A DNA stretch of 64,000 bases from JACVRM01 sp963755085 (GTDB taxonomy: Bacteria; Actinomycetota; Thermoleophilia; Gaiellales; Gaiellaceae), in contig CAVWIN010000019.1 in NCBI GenBank assembly GCA_963755085.1, forward strand, positions 21,563 through 85,562, in the 5' to 3' direction. A program made the translations under genes and the position numbers. Below, in pieces: positions 53,139-61,507 of the stretch. Below the pieces are notes generated by a model that ran no database searches, had not been told where the DNA came from, and saw only the letters and a list, made by a program, of their open reading frames with translations. Every line of letters begins with the position of its first letter. The first letter of the stretch is position 1.

Positions 53139-54224
53139 TTATCCGCGCGCGACCGGCTCGAGCTTGCCGGCCGCGGTCAGCCGCATGATCCGCTTGTCCT
53201 GCCAGAGGTTGACGAAGACGGTGCCGTCCGCGGTCACGGCGACGCCGTTCGCGGTCGGCGAGGTGACCAGCCGCGTGGTGACGCCGGCAGGCGTGGTGCG
53301 CGTGACGCCGCCGCCCGTTCCCTCGCGCACGACGTCCGCGGAGTAGATGCTCCCGTCGGGGCCGACGGCGAGCGCGACGGTAATCCCAAGGTCGCCGCCG
53401 ACCGTCGTGATGCGGGCGGTTGCGAGGTCGATGCGCCGGATATGCCGGTTCTCGGTGTCGGCCACGTAGAGCGCGTTGTCCTGCCCGACCACGATCGCGT
53501 GCGGGTGGAAGAGCGTCGCCGCCGTGGCGGGGCCGCCGTCCCCGGTGTAGCCCTCGGTGCCGTTGCCGGCGATCGTGGTGACCGTGCCGTTCGGCGCGAT
53601 GCGCTTCACGTAGCCGGCGTAGACGGTGACGTAGAGGTTGCCGGCAGCGTCGACCGCGACCCAGTCGGCATCCATCGGCTCGGTAACCCGCGTGAAGGCG
53701 GTGCCGTCGACGCGGTAGACGGCGCCGTCGCGACCCGAGACGTACGTCGTCCCGGCGGCGACCACGACGTTGTAGGCGCCGACGCCGGAGGCCACGGTGC
53801 TGACCGCGCCGCCGTTCAGGTGGAGGAGCCCGCCCTCGCGGAGCTGGGCAACGAGCAGGCCGCCCGCCGGGTCGGCAGCGATCGCCAGCGGATCGAGGAT
53901 CAGCGGGCTCCTCACGACGTCGACGGACACGCTGCCGAGGCGCACGACGCGGCCGCCCACGCGCACGGCCAGTGTCCACGAGCCGGCGCTCGGGAACCGG
54001 AGGGAGACGATCGCGCGCCCGTTCGCCTTCGGGGCGAGCGCCGCGCGCAGGGTGGTCGCGCCGTGCGCCTCGAGCGTTGCGCGTGTGCGGGGCTTGATGG
54101 AGACCGTCGCATGCCACGGCGTGCCGACCGTCGCAGCCCGCGGGACGGCCACCGCCTTGACGATCGGCGGCTTCGAGGCGGTCGGTGCGGCGAGCAGAAC
54201 GGCGAGCGCGAGCAGGGCGAGCAT
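53139..54224 (-). CDS. Secreted NHL/SMP-30-type beta-propeller protein
   Basis: 361 residues from ATG 54224, chosen for AGGAGA seven bases upstream and the signal peptide LALLALAVLLAAPTASK. An immunoglobulin-like N-part (about 20-110, WHATVSIKPRTRATLEAHG) precedes about five to six propeller blades with repeats such as DWVAVDAAGNLYVTVYAGYV, GYTGDGGPATAATLFHPHAI and DNALYVADTENRHIRRIDLA. The fold resembles NHL-repeat and virginiamycin-B-lyase proteins. No catalytic assignment is possible. First gene of the propeller-marR-mutase operon. Confidence 0.82.
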   Translation of the reverse strand: MLALLALAVLLAAPTASKPPIVKAVAVPRAATVGTPWHATVSIKPRTRATLEAHGATTLRAALAPKANGRAIVSLRFPSAGSWTLAVRVGGRVVRLGSVSVDVVRSPLILDPLAIAADPAGGLLVAQLREGGLLHLNGGAVSTVASGVGAYNVVVAAGTTYVSGRDGAVYRVDGTAFTRVTEPMDADWVAVDAAGNLYVTVYAGYVKRIAPNGTVTTIAGNGTEGYTGDGGPATAATLFHPHAIVVGQDNALYVADTENRHIRRIDLATARITTVGGDLGITVALAVGPDGSIYSADVVREGTGGGVTRTTPAGVTTRLVTSPTANGVAVTADGTVFVNLWQDKRIMRLTAAGKLEPVARG

Positions 54225-54238
54225 CTGGCTTTCTCCTG

Positions 54239-54278
54239 GTGTGGCGATTTCGCCATAGTTATGGCGAAATCGCCACAC
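54239..54278. promoter_or_regulatory. 40-bp double palindrome, probable operator
   Basis: GTGTGGCGATTTCGCCATA (54239-54257), GT, then TATGGCGAAATCGCCACAC (54260-54278): 19-bp perfect arms. Each arm itself holds a palindrome, TGGCGATTTCGCCA and TGGCGAAATCGCCA, so this is two adjacent symmetric sites. It lies between the divergent propeller (minus) and moaD-moaE (plus) genes. Confidence 0.8.
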
Positions 54279-54303
54279 ATTGTCAAGGACTACGCTCCGC
54301 GCC

Positions 54304-54933
54304 GTGATCCGCGTCCGCCTCTTCGCCGGCCTGCGCGAGCGCGCCGGCTGGTCGTCCCGGGAGCTCGACGGGATCGCCCGCGTCGGCGACGTCTGGGCGG
54401 CGCTCGACCTCGGCGACCAGCCCCCGGGTCTCCTCTACGCGGTCAATAGGGAGTACGCGCCGGCCGAACGCGAGCTCGCCGACGGCGACGAGGTGGCGCT
54501 GATCCCGCCGGTCTCCGGCGGCGCCTTCCGGCTGTCGGGGCAGCCGCTCTTGCTGGACGCGGTCGTTGCCGAGGTCGCCGACGAGCGCGCCGGCGCGATC
54601 GCCACCTTCACCGGCACGACGCGCCGCCAGTCGCGCGGCCGCGACGTCGTCCACCTCGCCTACGAGGCCTACGAGGGCATGGCGGAGCAGGTCATGGCCG
54701 AGATCGCCGCCGAGCTCGAGGCCCGCTACGAGCTCTGCTCGATCGCGATCCACCACCGCGTCGGCCGCGTCGGCATCGGCGAGACGAGCGTCGTCATCGC
54801 CGTCTCGGCTCCGCACCGGGCCGACGCCCTTGCCGCGTGCAAGGACGCCATCGACACGCTCAAGGAACGCGTGCCGCTCTGGAAGAAAGAGGTCTACGAG
54901 GGCGGCGAGGAGTGGATCGGACGCGGGTCGTAG
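54304..54933 (+). CDS. moaX: Fused MoaD-MoaE molybdopterin synthase (MoaX type)
   Basis: 209 residues from GTG 54304. Residues about 1-77 are MoaD, the ubiquitin-like sulphur carrier (VRLFAGLRERAGWSSREL) ending in the Gly-Gly motif LIPPVSGGAF. Residues about 85-209 are MoaE (AIATFTGTTRRQSRGRDVVH, YEAYEGMAEQVMAEIAAELE, HHRVGRVGIGETSVVIAVSA, ERVPLWKKEVYEGGEEWIG) with the catalytic Lys pair. Gly-Gly must be C-terminal to be thiocarboxylated, so, as reported for mycobacterial MoaX, proteolysis after Gly-Gly is expected. Divergent from the propeller operon. Confidence 0.9.
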   Translation: MIRVRLFAGLRERAGWSSRELDGIARVGDVWAALDLGDQPPGLLYAVNREYAPAERELADGDEVALIPPVSGGAFRLSGQPLLLDAVVAEVADERAGAIATFTGTTRRQSRGRDVVHLAYEAYEGMAEQVMAEIAAELEARYELCSIAIHHRVGRVGIGETSVVIAVSAPHRADALAACKDAIDTLKERVPLWKKEVYEGGEEWIGRGS

Positions 54934-54954
54934 GCCCGACCCGGAGCGCTCTGG

Positions 54955-55170
54955 TCAGATCGCTGCACGGAGCGCGTCGGCCGCGGCCTGCAAACGCTGG
55001 CTGACCTCGGCGAGCTCACGTGCCGCCAGGTCGATCCGCTCCTGCTGGACCTCGGCGCGCTCCTGCTGGGTGTTGGCGCGTTCCTTGAGCTGACGCTCGA
55101 GATCGTGCACGTGCTTGGTGAGATCCGCGAGCTGGGCGGCGACCGTCGCGATGTCGTCCTCGGTCGTCAC
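54955..55170 (-). CDS. Small coiled-coil protein
   Basis: About 71 residues if started at GTG 55170: TEDDIATVAAQLADLTKHVH, then DLERQLKERANTQQERAEVQ and LAEVSQRLQAAADALRAAI, continuous heptad-rich helix. The open frame extends further upstream into unrelated decayed sequence, so the true start is uncertain and no strong ribosome site was seen. It could be a genuine small protein or the tail of a broken one. Confidence 0.4.
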   Translation of the reverse strand: MTTEDDIATVAAQLADLTKHVHDLERQLKERANTQQERAEVQQERIDLAARELAEVSQRLQAAADALRAAI

Positions 55171-55373
55171 GCCGGCGATCACATCACACGTCCGTCGCGA
55201 CGGCAAATAGAGCATAGGATGGACGTACCGGCCCTGCCACAGATTCTGGCCCGAGCCCGCAACCCACCGACGCGCGAACGCGCGCGAGGCGACGAGCTCG
55301 AGGCAAACGGAGTTCGTGCGCGGGGCCGGAACCTCGCACACGCTCGACCCGCATCCGGTTGCGCGCGCTGGCC

Positions 55374-55458
55374 CCATCGACACATTGAAGGAGCGCGTTC
55401 CGCTCTGAAAGAAGGAAGTCAACGAGGCGGCGAGGAGTGGATCGGGCGCGGCTCGTAG
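55374..55458 (+). pseudogene. Decayed duplicate of the moaE 3' end
   Basis: The stretch beginning CCATCGACACATTGAAGG closely follows moaX 54850-54933 (CCATCGACACGCTCAAGG), with TGG changed to TGA (CTCTGA for CTCTGG) and one base lost before GGCGGCGAGGAGTGGATCGG. It ends in the same CGTAG. It is a remnant of a duplicated molybdopterin synthase gene about 0.5 kb downstream of the intact one. Confidence 0.75.
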
Positions 55459-55466
55459 CCGACAGG

Positions 55467-55497
55467 GCTCTCCGGCCACTGACGTGGCCGGCAGAGC
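55467..55497. terminator. Imperfect hairpin after the moaE remnant
   Basis: GCTCTCCGGCCAC and GTGGCCGGCAGAGC pair around TGAC with one irregularity. Nine bases after the remnant's TAG. It may be the former terminator of the duplicated moa gene. Confidence 0.4.
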
Positions 55498-55830
55498 GCG
55501 CCGATTCGCCTGGAGAATCGCGAACGAGAATCCGCCGGGGGTGACGGTCTTGCCGGCCGCAGACGTGTCCCAGATGCGGATGGTGATCTCGCCGTTCGCC
55601 GGCTTGCAGCCGATGCCGGACGACCGCCACTGCGCCATCGCGAAGCCGGAGGACACCGAGTAGTCCACGGTGGCCACCACGGCGATCGAGCTCACGTTGA
55701 TGCTGTTGGCGAGCGTGGTGCAGTAGACAGCGGTCGCCGGGTTGGTGGCCCCGGTGACGTTGCTGCTGGAGCGTGCCGTCGCGAGGATGCCGCCGGACCT
55801 CCTCCTGAGACGACCCTGCCGTCGAACCGT
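55495..55830 (-). pseudogene. C-terminal fragment of a surface-type protein
   Basis: The minus strand reads GGILATARSSSNVTGATNPA, TTLANSINVSSIAVVATVDY and PGGFSFAILQANRR. This is protein-like sequence resembling the C-terminal domain of actinobacterial collagen-like or hypothetical surface proteins. There is no start or N-terminal part, and downstream it runs on into unrelated sequence. I regard it as a remnant. The surrounding 54.9-55.9 kb holds no intact large gene. Confidence 0.4.
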
Positions 55831-55941
55831 AGCCAGCGAGTCGGAGATCCAAAGCGCCCGCCGGCCCGTAATGCATGTGTGAGCCTGCCGATGGGCGGGT
55901 AGCCGAAATCGAAGCCCACGACGGCCACGGGAGGTGATGTC

Positions 55942-56091
55942 GTGGCGTATCAGCAGCACACACAGCAACGCAGCGCTGGAGGCTGGTCACGGACCCGCTG
56001 GATCGTGCTGGCGGCCGTCCTCCTCGCAGTCGCACTGGGGGTCATCCTCGTCCTCACGTACTCGGGCGGGAGCGGCGGGGGCGGCTACTAG
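55942..56091 (+). CDS. 49-residue single-pass membrane protein
   Basis: GTG start preceded by GGGAGGTGAT, a near-perfect anti-Shine-Dalgarno complement with seven-base spacing. A polar N-terminus (MAYQQHTQQRSAGGWSRTRW) leads into one hydrophobic helix (IVLAAVLLAVALGVILVLTY) and a glycine tail (SGGSGGGGY). Positive residues before the helix predict N-in topology. A hairpin follows the stop. Function unknown. It is a good candidate for a real small gene because of the ribosome site. Confidence 0.65.
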   Translation: MAYQQHTQQRSAGGWSRTRWIVLAAVLLAVALGVILVLTYSGGSGGGGY

Positions 56092-56107
56092 ACCCGGCTC
56101 CGACGCA

Positions 56108-56143
56108 GGCGCCGCCTGCCCGGAAGACGAGGCAGGCGGTGCC
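56108..56143 (+). terminator. Hairpin after the 49-residue protein
   Basis: GGCGCCGCCTGCC and GGCAGGCGGTGCC pair over 13 positions with one G-T wobble and a ten-base loop, 16 bases past the stop. No U-tract. Confidence 0.5.
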
Positions 56144-56204
56144 GCTCGTGCGGCTCGTGACCCGGGTTGAACCGGTTCCCCGGCGACGCTAGGGTCGTCG
56201 ATCC

Positions 56205-56921
56205 ATGGAGCCCCAGCGGATCGCCCGGATCACCGGGATCCTGTTCCTCATCACGTTCGTGACGTCGATCCCGGCGCTCTGGCTCTACCAGCACGTGCTG
56301 GACGACCCCGCGGGCTACATCGCCGGCGGCGGCCACGACACGCGCATCTACCTCGGGGCCCTCCTGGAGCTGCTGCTGATCATCGCGAACATCGGAACCG
56401 CCGTCGTGCCGTTCCCGGTCCTCCGGCGCCAGGACGAGATCCTCGCGCTCGGCTACGTCACCGCGCGGATCATGGAATGCATGTTCATCGCCATGGGCAT
56501 CCTCGCCGTCCTCGCGGTCGTCAGCCTGCGGACGGACAACCCCGATGCCGCCGCGCTGGCGACGTCGCTCGCCGCGGTCAAGGACTGGACGTTCCTGCTC
56601 GGGCCTGGCTTCGTCGTCGGCATCGGGAACGGGCTGATCCTCGGCTACCTGATGTACTCGTCTGCCCTTGTGCCGCCGCGCATGGCCCTGCTCGGGATCG
56701 TCGGCGGCCCGCTCATCATCCTCTCGGGCATCGGCGTGCTGTTCGGCGTCTTCGACGCAGGGTCGCCCTGGCAGAGCATCGCAACGATCCCGGAGTTCCT
56801 CTGGGAGCTGTCGCTCGGGATCTACCTGACCGTCAAGGGCTTCCGGCCGTCGCCGGTCCTCGAGGAGTACGTGGCGGCCACCGCGTCACGCCGCCTGGCG
56901 CCCCAGCCAGCCGCGGCCTAG
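56205..56921 (+). CDS. DUF4386-family membrane protein
   Basis: 238 residues with about six membrane helices. It starts RIARITGILFLITFVTSIPA and contains LRRQDEILALGYVTARIMEC, FVVGIGNGLILGYLMYSSAL and WELSLGIYLTVKGFRPSPVL, the pattern of the DUF4386 family. No known function. A LacI-like half-palindrome TGAACCGGTTCC lies 26 bases upstream of the ATG. Convergent and overlapping by four bases with the cyclase at 56918. Confidence 0.82.
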   Translation: MEPQRIARITGILFLITFVTSIPALWLYQHVLDDPAGYIAGGGHDTRIYLGALLELLLIIANIGTAVVPFPVLRRQDEILALGYVTARIMECMFIAMGILAVLAVVSLRTDNPDAAALATSLAAVKDWTFLLGPGFVVGIGNGLILGYLMYSSALVPPRMALLGIVGGPLIILSGIGVLFGVFDAGSPWQSIATIPEFLWELSLGIYLTVKGFRPSPVLEEYVAATASRRLAPQPAAA

Positions 56922-58066
56922 ACGGCGTCGGGCTCCGGGACGAGCCCGATGATCTCCCAGGCATCGACCGGACGCGCGGAGCCCTTCACGGTGAGCGGCT
57001 CGCGCCGCACCGCCTGCACCTCGCCCTCGACGAGCGCGTACGTGCGGACGCCGCAGAGGATCGAGCCGGGCTCCGCATGCCCCTGGAGGCGTGACGCGAG
57101 GTTCACGGCGAAGCCGACCGCCTTGTAGGCGCGCATCACATCGCTGCCGAACACGCCGACCGTGCAGTAGCCGGAGTTGATCCCGATGCGGACGTTGACC
57201 TCGACCGGGTACCCGCGTGCGTGCATGCGCTCGGCGAGCTCCGCGGCGCGCGCCCGCATCGCGAGCGCCGTCCGGATCGCGGCGCGGGCCTGGTCCTCCT
57301 CGCTGCTCGCGGTCGGCGCGCCGAAGATCACCATCAGCCCGTCGCCGATGAAGTTGTCGAGCGCGCCGCCATGCTCAACGGCGACCGCGGTCATCTCGCG
57401 GAGGTACTCGTTCAGGACGAGCGCCAGCTCTTCCGGCTCGAGACTCTCCGACAGGTCGGTGAAGCCGACCATGTCGGCGAACAGCGCGGTCACCTTGCGC
57501 CGCTCGAACGCCTCGTCGGGCTCGAGCTGGCCGCCGAGCAGGCCCTCCGCAACCTGCTGCGGGAGGAAGCGCCTGAGCTCGCCGCTGCGGACGAGCTCGG
57601 CCATCTGCTCCTCGATCCGGGCTTCGAGCCGGCGGTTCATCCGCCCCATCTCCGCAAGGTGCTCCGCCTCCAGGTCATGCAACCGTTTCCGCGAGAGGCT
57701 TGCCTTCATCCGCGCGCGCAGCACGACCGGGTCGAACGGCTTCACTAGGTAGTCGTCGGCCCCCAGCTCGATGCAGCGCACGGCGCTGCCGATGTCGTCG
57801 AGCGCCGTGATCATCAGCACCGGCACGTGCCGCAGCCGGTCGTCTTCCTTCATGTGCGCCAGAACGCCGTAGCCGTCCAGCTCGGGCATGAGCACGTCCA
57901 GGAGCGCAAGGTCGAATGGGTCGGAGTGCAGGCGCTCGAGCGCTTGCCGACCGTCGGACGCCGTGTCGACGCGGTGGCCGTCCTGCTCGAGCAGGCCCGT
58001 GAGCAGGCGCCGGTTCACGGCGTCGTCGTCGACGACGAGGATCCAGGCGGGCCGTTCGCCCGTCAC
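56918..58066 (-). CDS. Response regulator with class III nucleotide cyclase output
   Basis: 382 residues. Receiver domain about 5-125: LVVDDDAVNRRLLTGLLEQD, phospho-Asp in LALLDVLMPELDG, Lys in DDYLVKPFDPV. A coiled-coil linker (LHDLEAEHLAEMGRMNRRLE) leads to a cyclase, about 195-375, with metal Asp in TALFADMVGFTDL and FIGDGLMVIFGAP and the Asn/Arg pair in AVNLASRLQG. The purine-contact Lys is Asn (LDNFIGD) and the second contact is Phe (VGFAVN), so ATP/GTP preference is unclear. GTG start overlaps the hybrid-kinase stop. It is probably phosphorylated by that kinase's HPt domain. Confidence 0.9.
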   Translation of the reverse strand: MTGERPAWILVVDDDAVNRRLLTGLLEQDGHRVDTASDGRQALERLHSDPFDLALLDVLMPELDGYGVLAHMKEDDRLRHVPVLMITALDDIGSAVRCIELGADDYLVKPFDPVVLRARMKASLSRKRLHDLEAEHLAEMGRMNRRLEARIEEQMAELVRSGELRRFLPQQVAEGLLGGQLEPDEAFERRKVTALFADMVGFTDLSESLEPEELALVLNEYLREMTAVAVEHGGALDNFIGDGLMVIFGAPTASSEEDQARAAIRTALAMRARAAELAERMHARGYPVEVNVRIGINSGYCTVGVFGSDVMRAYKAVGFAVNLASRLQGHAEPGSILCGVRTYALVEGEVQAVRREPLTVKGSARPVDAWEIIGLVPEPDAV

Positions 58067-61000
58067 CGCAGCTCCGTCTCCAGGCGGTCGTACTCGACCT
58101 CGGCACGCCCGACCAGCTCGGCCGCACCATCGACGGCGCCCGCCGCCCCGATGCGCTCCAGCGCCTGGCAGACCTCCGCCAGCGCCGTTCCACCGAAGGT
58201 GTTCGCGTTCGATTTGAGCGTGTGCGCCGCGAGGCGCAGCCCGGCGGCGTCGGCCTCGTCGACCGATTGCCGGAGCCGGGCAACGAGCGCAGGCCCTTCC
58301 GCGAGGAACGTCTCGACGATGGCAGCGGTCGTCTCGTCGCCGACCGACTCGCGCAGCCGGTCGAGCGCGGTGGCGGAGGCCGACCGTAGCCGCGCGAGCG
58401 CGGCCGCCAGCTCCTCGCCGCGGATCGGCTTGCTGACGAAGTCGTCCATCCCGGCGGCGAGGCACTGCTCGCGCTCGTCGTCCAGAACGCCGGCGGTGAC
58501 GGCGATGATGTGCGGCCGCTCCGCGCCCCAACGCGCGTGGATGCGGCGCGTGGCCTCGAGCCCGTCGAGCTCGGGCATCTGGACGTCCATGAGGACAACG
58601 TCGTACCGCGCCCGCTCCAGCGCCGAGAGCGCCTCCAGGCCGTTGGACGCGATATCGGCGCCGTAGCCGAGCTTGCCGAGCAGGGCCAGCACGAGCTGCT
58701 GGTTCACGGCGTTGTCCTCCGCCACGAGGATGCGCAGGTCGTCGGGCGATGCCGCGGCCGGCTCGGTCACAAGCGCGGCAACCGACGCCGGCGTCCGCGC
58801 CCCGAGCGCATCGACGAGCGCGTCGTAGAGCTGCGACGGCCGGATCGGCTTCGTGAGGTGCGCCGCGAACAGCTCGGAGTCGTCCTCGCGGCGGCCGAGG
58901 GAGGTCAGCAGGATCAACGGGAGCCCCGCGGCCGACGTACGCAGCTCCCGCGCCAACGCGAGCCCGTCGAGCTCGGGCATGTGCATGTCGAGCACGGCGG
59001 CGTCGAGCGGGTCGCCGCGGCGCACCCACTCGAGCGCGTCGCGCGGCGACTCGGTCTCGCGGACGAGCATCCCCCAGGACTCCAGGTACGCCCGCGCGAT
59101 CTGCCGGTTGGTCGCGTTGTCGTCAACGACCAGCACGCGCTTCCCTGCGACGAGTGCCACCGCGTCGCCCTCGTACGGGCGCACGGGCCGCGGCGCCTCG
59201 GCGGCGACGACGGTGACGTGGAACGTCGCGCCCTCGCCGAGCCGGCTGTCCGCCCAGATCCGGCCTCCCATCGCCTCGGCGAGCCGCCGGCTGATCGCAA
59301 GCCCGAGGCCGGTCCCGCCGTAGCGGCGCGTCGTCGACGCGTCCACCTGCGTGAACGACTCGAACAGCGTCTCGAGCCGGTCGTCCGGGATCCCGATGCC
59401 CGTGTCGCGGACCGAGAAGCAGACGCGGTGGCGGCCGCCGCCCAGCGGCTCCGCGTCGACGGTCAGCACGATCTCGCCGCGCGCCGTGAACTTCACCGCG
59501 TTGTTGAGCAGGTTTAGGAGGATCTGTCGCAGCCGGGCGGCGTCGCCGACAAGCGCCTCCGGTGTCGCGGGCTCGAGCGTGTACGCGAGATCGAGCGCCT
59601 TCTCGGCCGCCGCCGGCGCGACGAGCTCCATCGCCGACTCGACGCACTCCCGCAGGTCGAACGGCTGGCTCTCGAGGTCGAGCCGGCCGGCCTCGATCTT
59701 CGAGAAGTCGAGGATGTCGTTGATCACGGCGAGCAGCGCCTCGCCGCTCGTCCGGATCACCTCCGCGAAGCCGCGCTGTTCGGCATCGAGCCCGGTCCCC
59801 AGCAGCAGCTCGGTCATCCCGATGACCGCGTTCATTGGCGTCCGAATCTCGTGTGACATCGTCGCGAGGAAGGCGCTCTTCGCCTCCGTCGCGGCCTCGG
59901 CCTCGCGCCGCGACTCCTGCAGCTCGCCGATGTCGTGGTAGACGGCGTAGATCCCGGCCGGCTCGCCGCCGACGACGATCGCGCCGAAGTGGGCGTGAAC
60001 GTCGACGCGCGAGCCGTCCCTGCGGTTGCGCTGCGTGATGTAGTGGCCGGCGTCGCCGGCAGCGCTGCGGTGATTGGACTCCGCGACCGCCTCCTCGCGG
60101 ATGTCCGGGTCGCTGGCGACCAGCTCGTCGGCGTTCCGGCCGATCGCCTCGTCCGCCGTGTAGCCGAACATCCGCTCGGCGGCTGGGTTCCAGGACGTCA
60201 CGTTGATGTCCTTGTCGACGGTGACGATCGCTGCCGGGCTCAGCTCGAAGAGCGCCTCGTAGTAGCGCCGCTGCCACTGCAGCTCGCTGATGTCGCTGTA
60301 GATCGCATAGAGGCCGACGGGCTCGCCGTCGATATCGATGCGGGCGCCGACGACATCGACATCCACGAAGGACCCGTCCTTCCGCGTCCGCCTCGTGACC
60401 TTGTGCGTGTGGCCCACCGTCTCGCCGTGGCTCGTCATCTCCCGGGCCTCGCTCTCGACCTCCGGGCGGTTCGCGATCAGGTCGTCGACGTCCCGGCCGA
60501 CTGCCTCCTCACGCGTATAGCCGAAGAGCTCCTCCGCCGCCCGGTTCCACGTCAGGATCGTCGAATCGAGATCCAGCGTGACGATCGCGTTCGGGCTCGA
60601 CTCGAGCAGTGACACGTAGTACTGCTTCTGCCGCTGCAGCTCGCTGACGTCGTTGTAGATCGCGTAGAACCCGATGCTCTCGTCGCCCACGAGGATCGGG
60701 GCCCCCACCATCTGGACGTCGACGAGGCTGCCGTCCCTGCGCTGTCGCTGTGTGACGAGCTCGGAGCGGCCTCCTCCTGTCCCTTTCTCGCTGATCGCCA
60801 CGGCCTCGGCGCGGAGGCGCTCGTCCTTGGTGACCAGGTCGTCGATGTTGCGGCCGTTCGCTTCCGCGGCGGTGTATCCGAACATCCGCTCCGCTGCGGG
60901 GTTCCAGGACGTGACGGTCGAGCTCGCGTCGACGGTGACGATCGCGGACGGAATGTTCTCGACGAGCGCCTGGTAGTAGCGCTTCTGCCGCTGGAGCTCG

Positions 61001-61371
61001 CTCACGTCGTGGTAGATGGCGTAGTAGCCGACCTGCTCCCCGTCGACCTCGATCGGGACGGCGAGCACCTCGACGTCGACGACCGAGCCGTCCTTGCGCG
61101 ACCGCCGGGCGACCCCCTCGTACCGCCCCGCCGCCAGCGCCTCCTCCTTGACTCGCTCGGCGTCCTCCCGTAGCTCCGGGGTCGCCGCGATCAGCCCGTC
61201 GATGGCCTGCCCGACCGCCTCGTCGCGCGTGTACCCGAAGAGCCGCTCCGCCTGCGGATTCCACGACGTGACGGTCGCGTCGAGATCGGTCGTGATGATC
61301 GCTACCGGGCTGATCTCGAGCAGCGATTCGAAGAACTGCCGCTGCCGCTCGAGCTCGTCAGTGCCCGTCAC
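58063..61371 (-). CDS. Hybrid sensor kinase: four PAS, HisKA, ATPase, two REC, HPt
   Basis: 1102 residues, soluble. Four successive PAS/PAC units of about 125 residues each (about 8-505) are strongly alike, with SWNPQAERLFGYTRDEAVG, SWNPAAERMFGYTAAEANG, TWNRAAEELFGYTREEAVG and SWNPAAERMFGYTADEAIG. The phospho-His is in FLATMSHEIRTPMNAVIGMT and the ATPase in LRQILLNLLNNAVKFTARGE and RRYGGTGLGLAISRRL. REC1 has LDMHMPELDGLAL, REC2 has VLMDVQMPELDGLEA, and the HPt His is in LRLAAHTLKSNANTFGG. A full phosphorelay in one protein, coupled to the REC-cyclase gene. Confidence 0.94.
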   Translation of the reverse strand: MTGTDELERQRQFFESLLEISPVAIITTDLDATVTSWNPQAERLFGYTRDEAVGQAIDGLIAATPELREDAERVKEEALAAGRYEGVARRSRKDGSVVDVEVLAVPIEVDGEQVGYYAIYHDVSELQRQKRYYQALVENIPSAIVTVDASSTVTSWNPAAERMFGYTAAEANGRNIDDLVTKDERLRAEAVAISEKGTGGGRSELVTQRQRRDGSLVDVQMVGAPILVGDESIGFYAIYNDVSELQRQKQYYVSLLESSPNAIVTLDLDSTILTWNRAAEELFGYTREEAVGRDVDDLIANRPEVESEAREMTSHGETVGHTHKVTRRTRKDGSFVDVDVVGARIDIDGEPVGLYAIYSDISELQWQRRYYEALFELSPAAIVTVDKDINVTSWNPAAERMFGYTADEAIGRNADELVASDPDIREEAVAESNHRSAAGDAGHYITQRNRRDGSRVDVHAHFGAIVVGGEPAGIYAVYHDIGELQESRREAEAATEAKSAFLATMSHEIRTPMNAVIGMTELLLGTGLDAEQRGFAEVIRTSGEALLAVINDILDFSKIEAGRLDLESQPFDLRECVESAMELVAPAAAEKALDLAYTLEPATPEALVGDAARLRQILLNLLNNAVKFTARGEIVLTVDAEPLGGGRHRVCFSVRDTGIGIPDDRLETLFESFTQVDASTTRRYGGTGLGLAISRRLAEAMGGRIWADSRLGEGATFHVTVVAAEAPRPVRPYEGDAVALVAGKRVLVVDDNATNRQIARAYLESWGMLVRETESPRDALEWVRRGDPLDAAVLDMHMPELDGLALARELRTSAAGLPLILLTSLGRREDDSELFAAHLTKPIRPSQLYDALVDALGARTPASVAALVTEPAAASPDDLRILVAEDNAVNQQLVLALLGKLGYGADIASNGLEALSALERARYDVVLMDVQMPELDGLEATRRIHARWGAERPHIIAVTAGVLDDEREQCLAAGMDDFVSKPIRGEELAAALARLRSASATALDRLRESVGDETTAAIVETFLAEGPALVARLRQSVDEADAAGLRLAAHTLKSNANTFGGTALAEVCQALERIGAAGAVDGAAELVGRAEVEYDRLETELR

Positions 61372-61507
61372 CGGCCGAATCTACGCCAGTTGTGCACCAC
61401 CGGACCACCGATCCGACCCGCAAAGCCGCTCGAGAACGTTCAGAATCCCGCCCCGTCACCAGAGTCGCAGCACCACATAGCCCACACCACCCGAAGGAGG
61501 GGACGAG

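Noticed and set aside
54955..55968. A single 337-residue minus-strand protein.
   Set aside because: The frame strings together unrelated pieces (Arg-rich junk, a surface-protein fragment, the antisense of a moaE remnant and a coiled coil). No family spans it.
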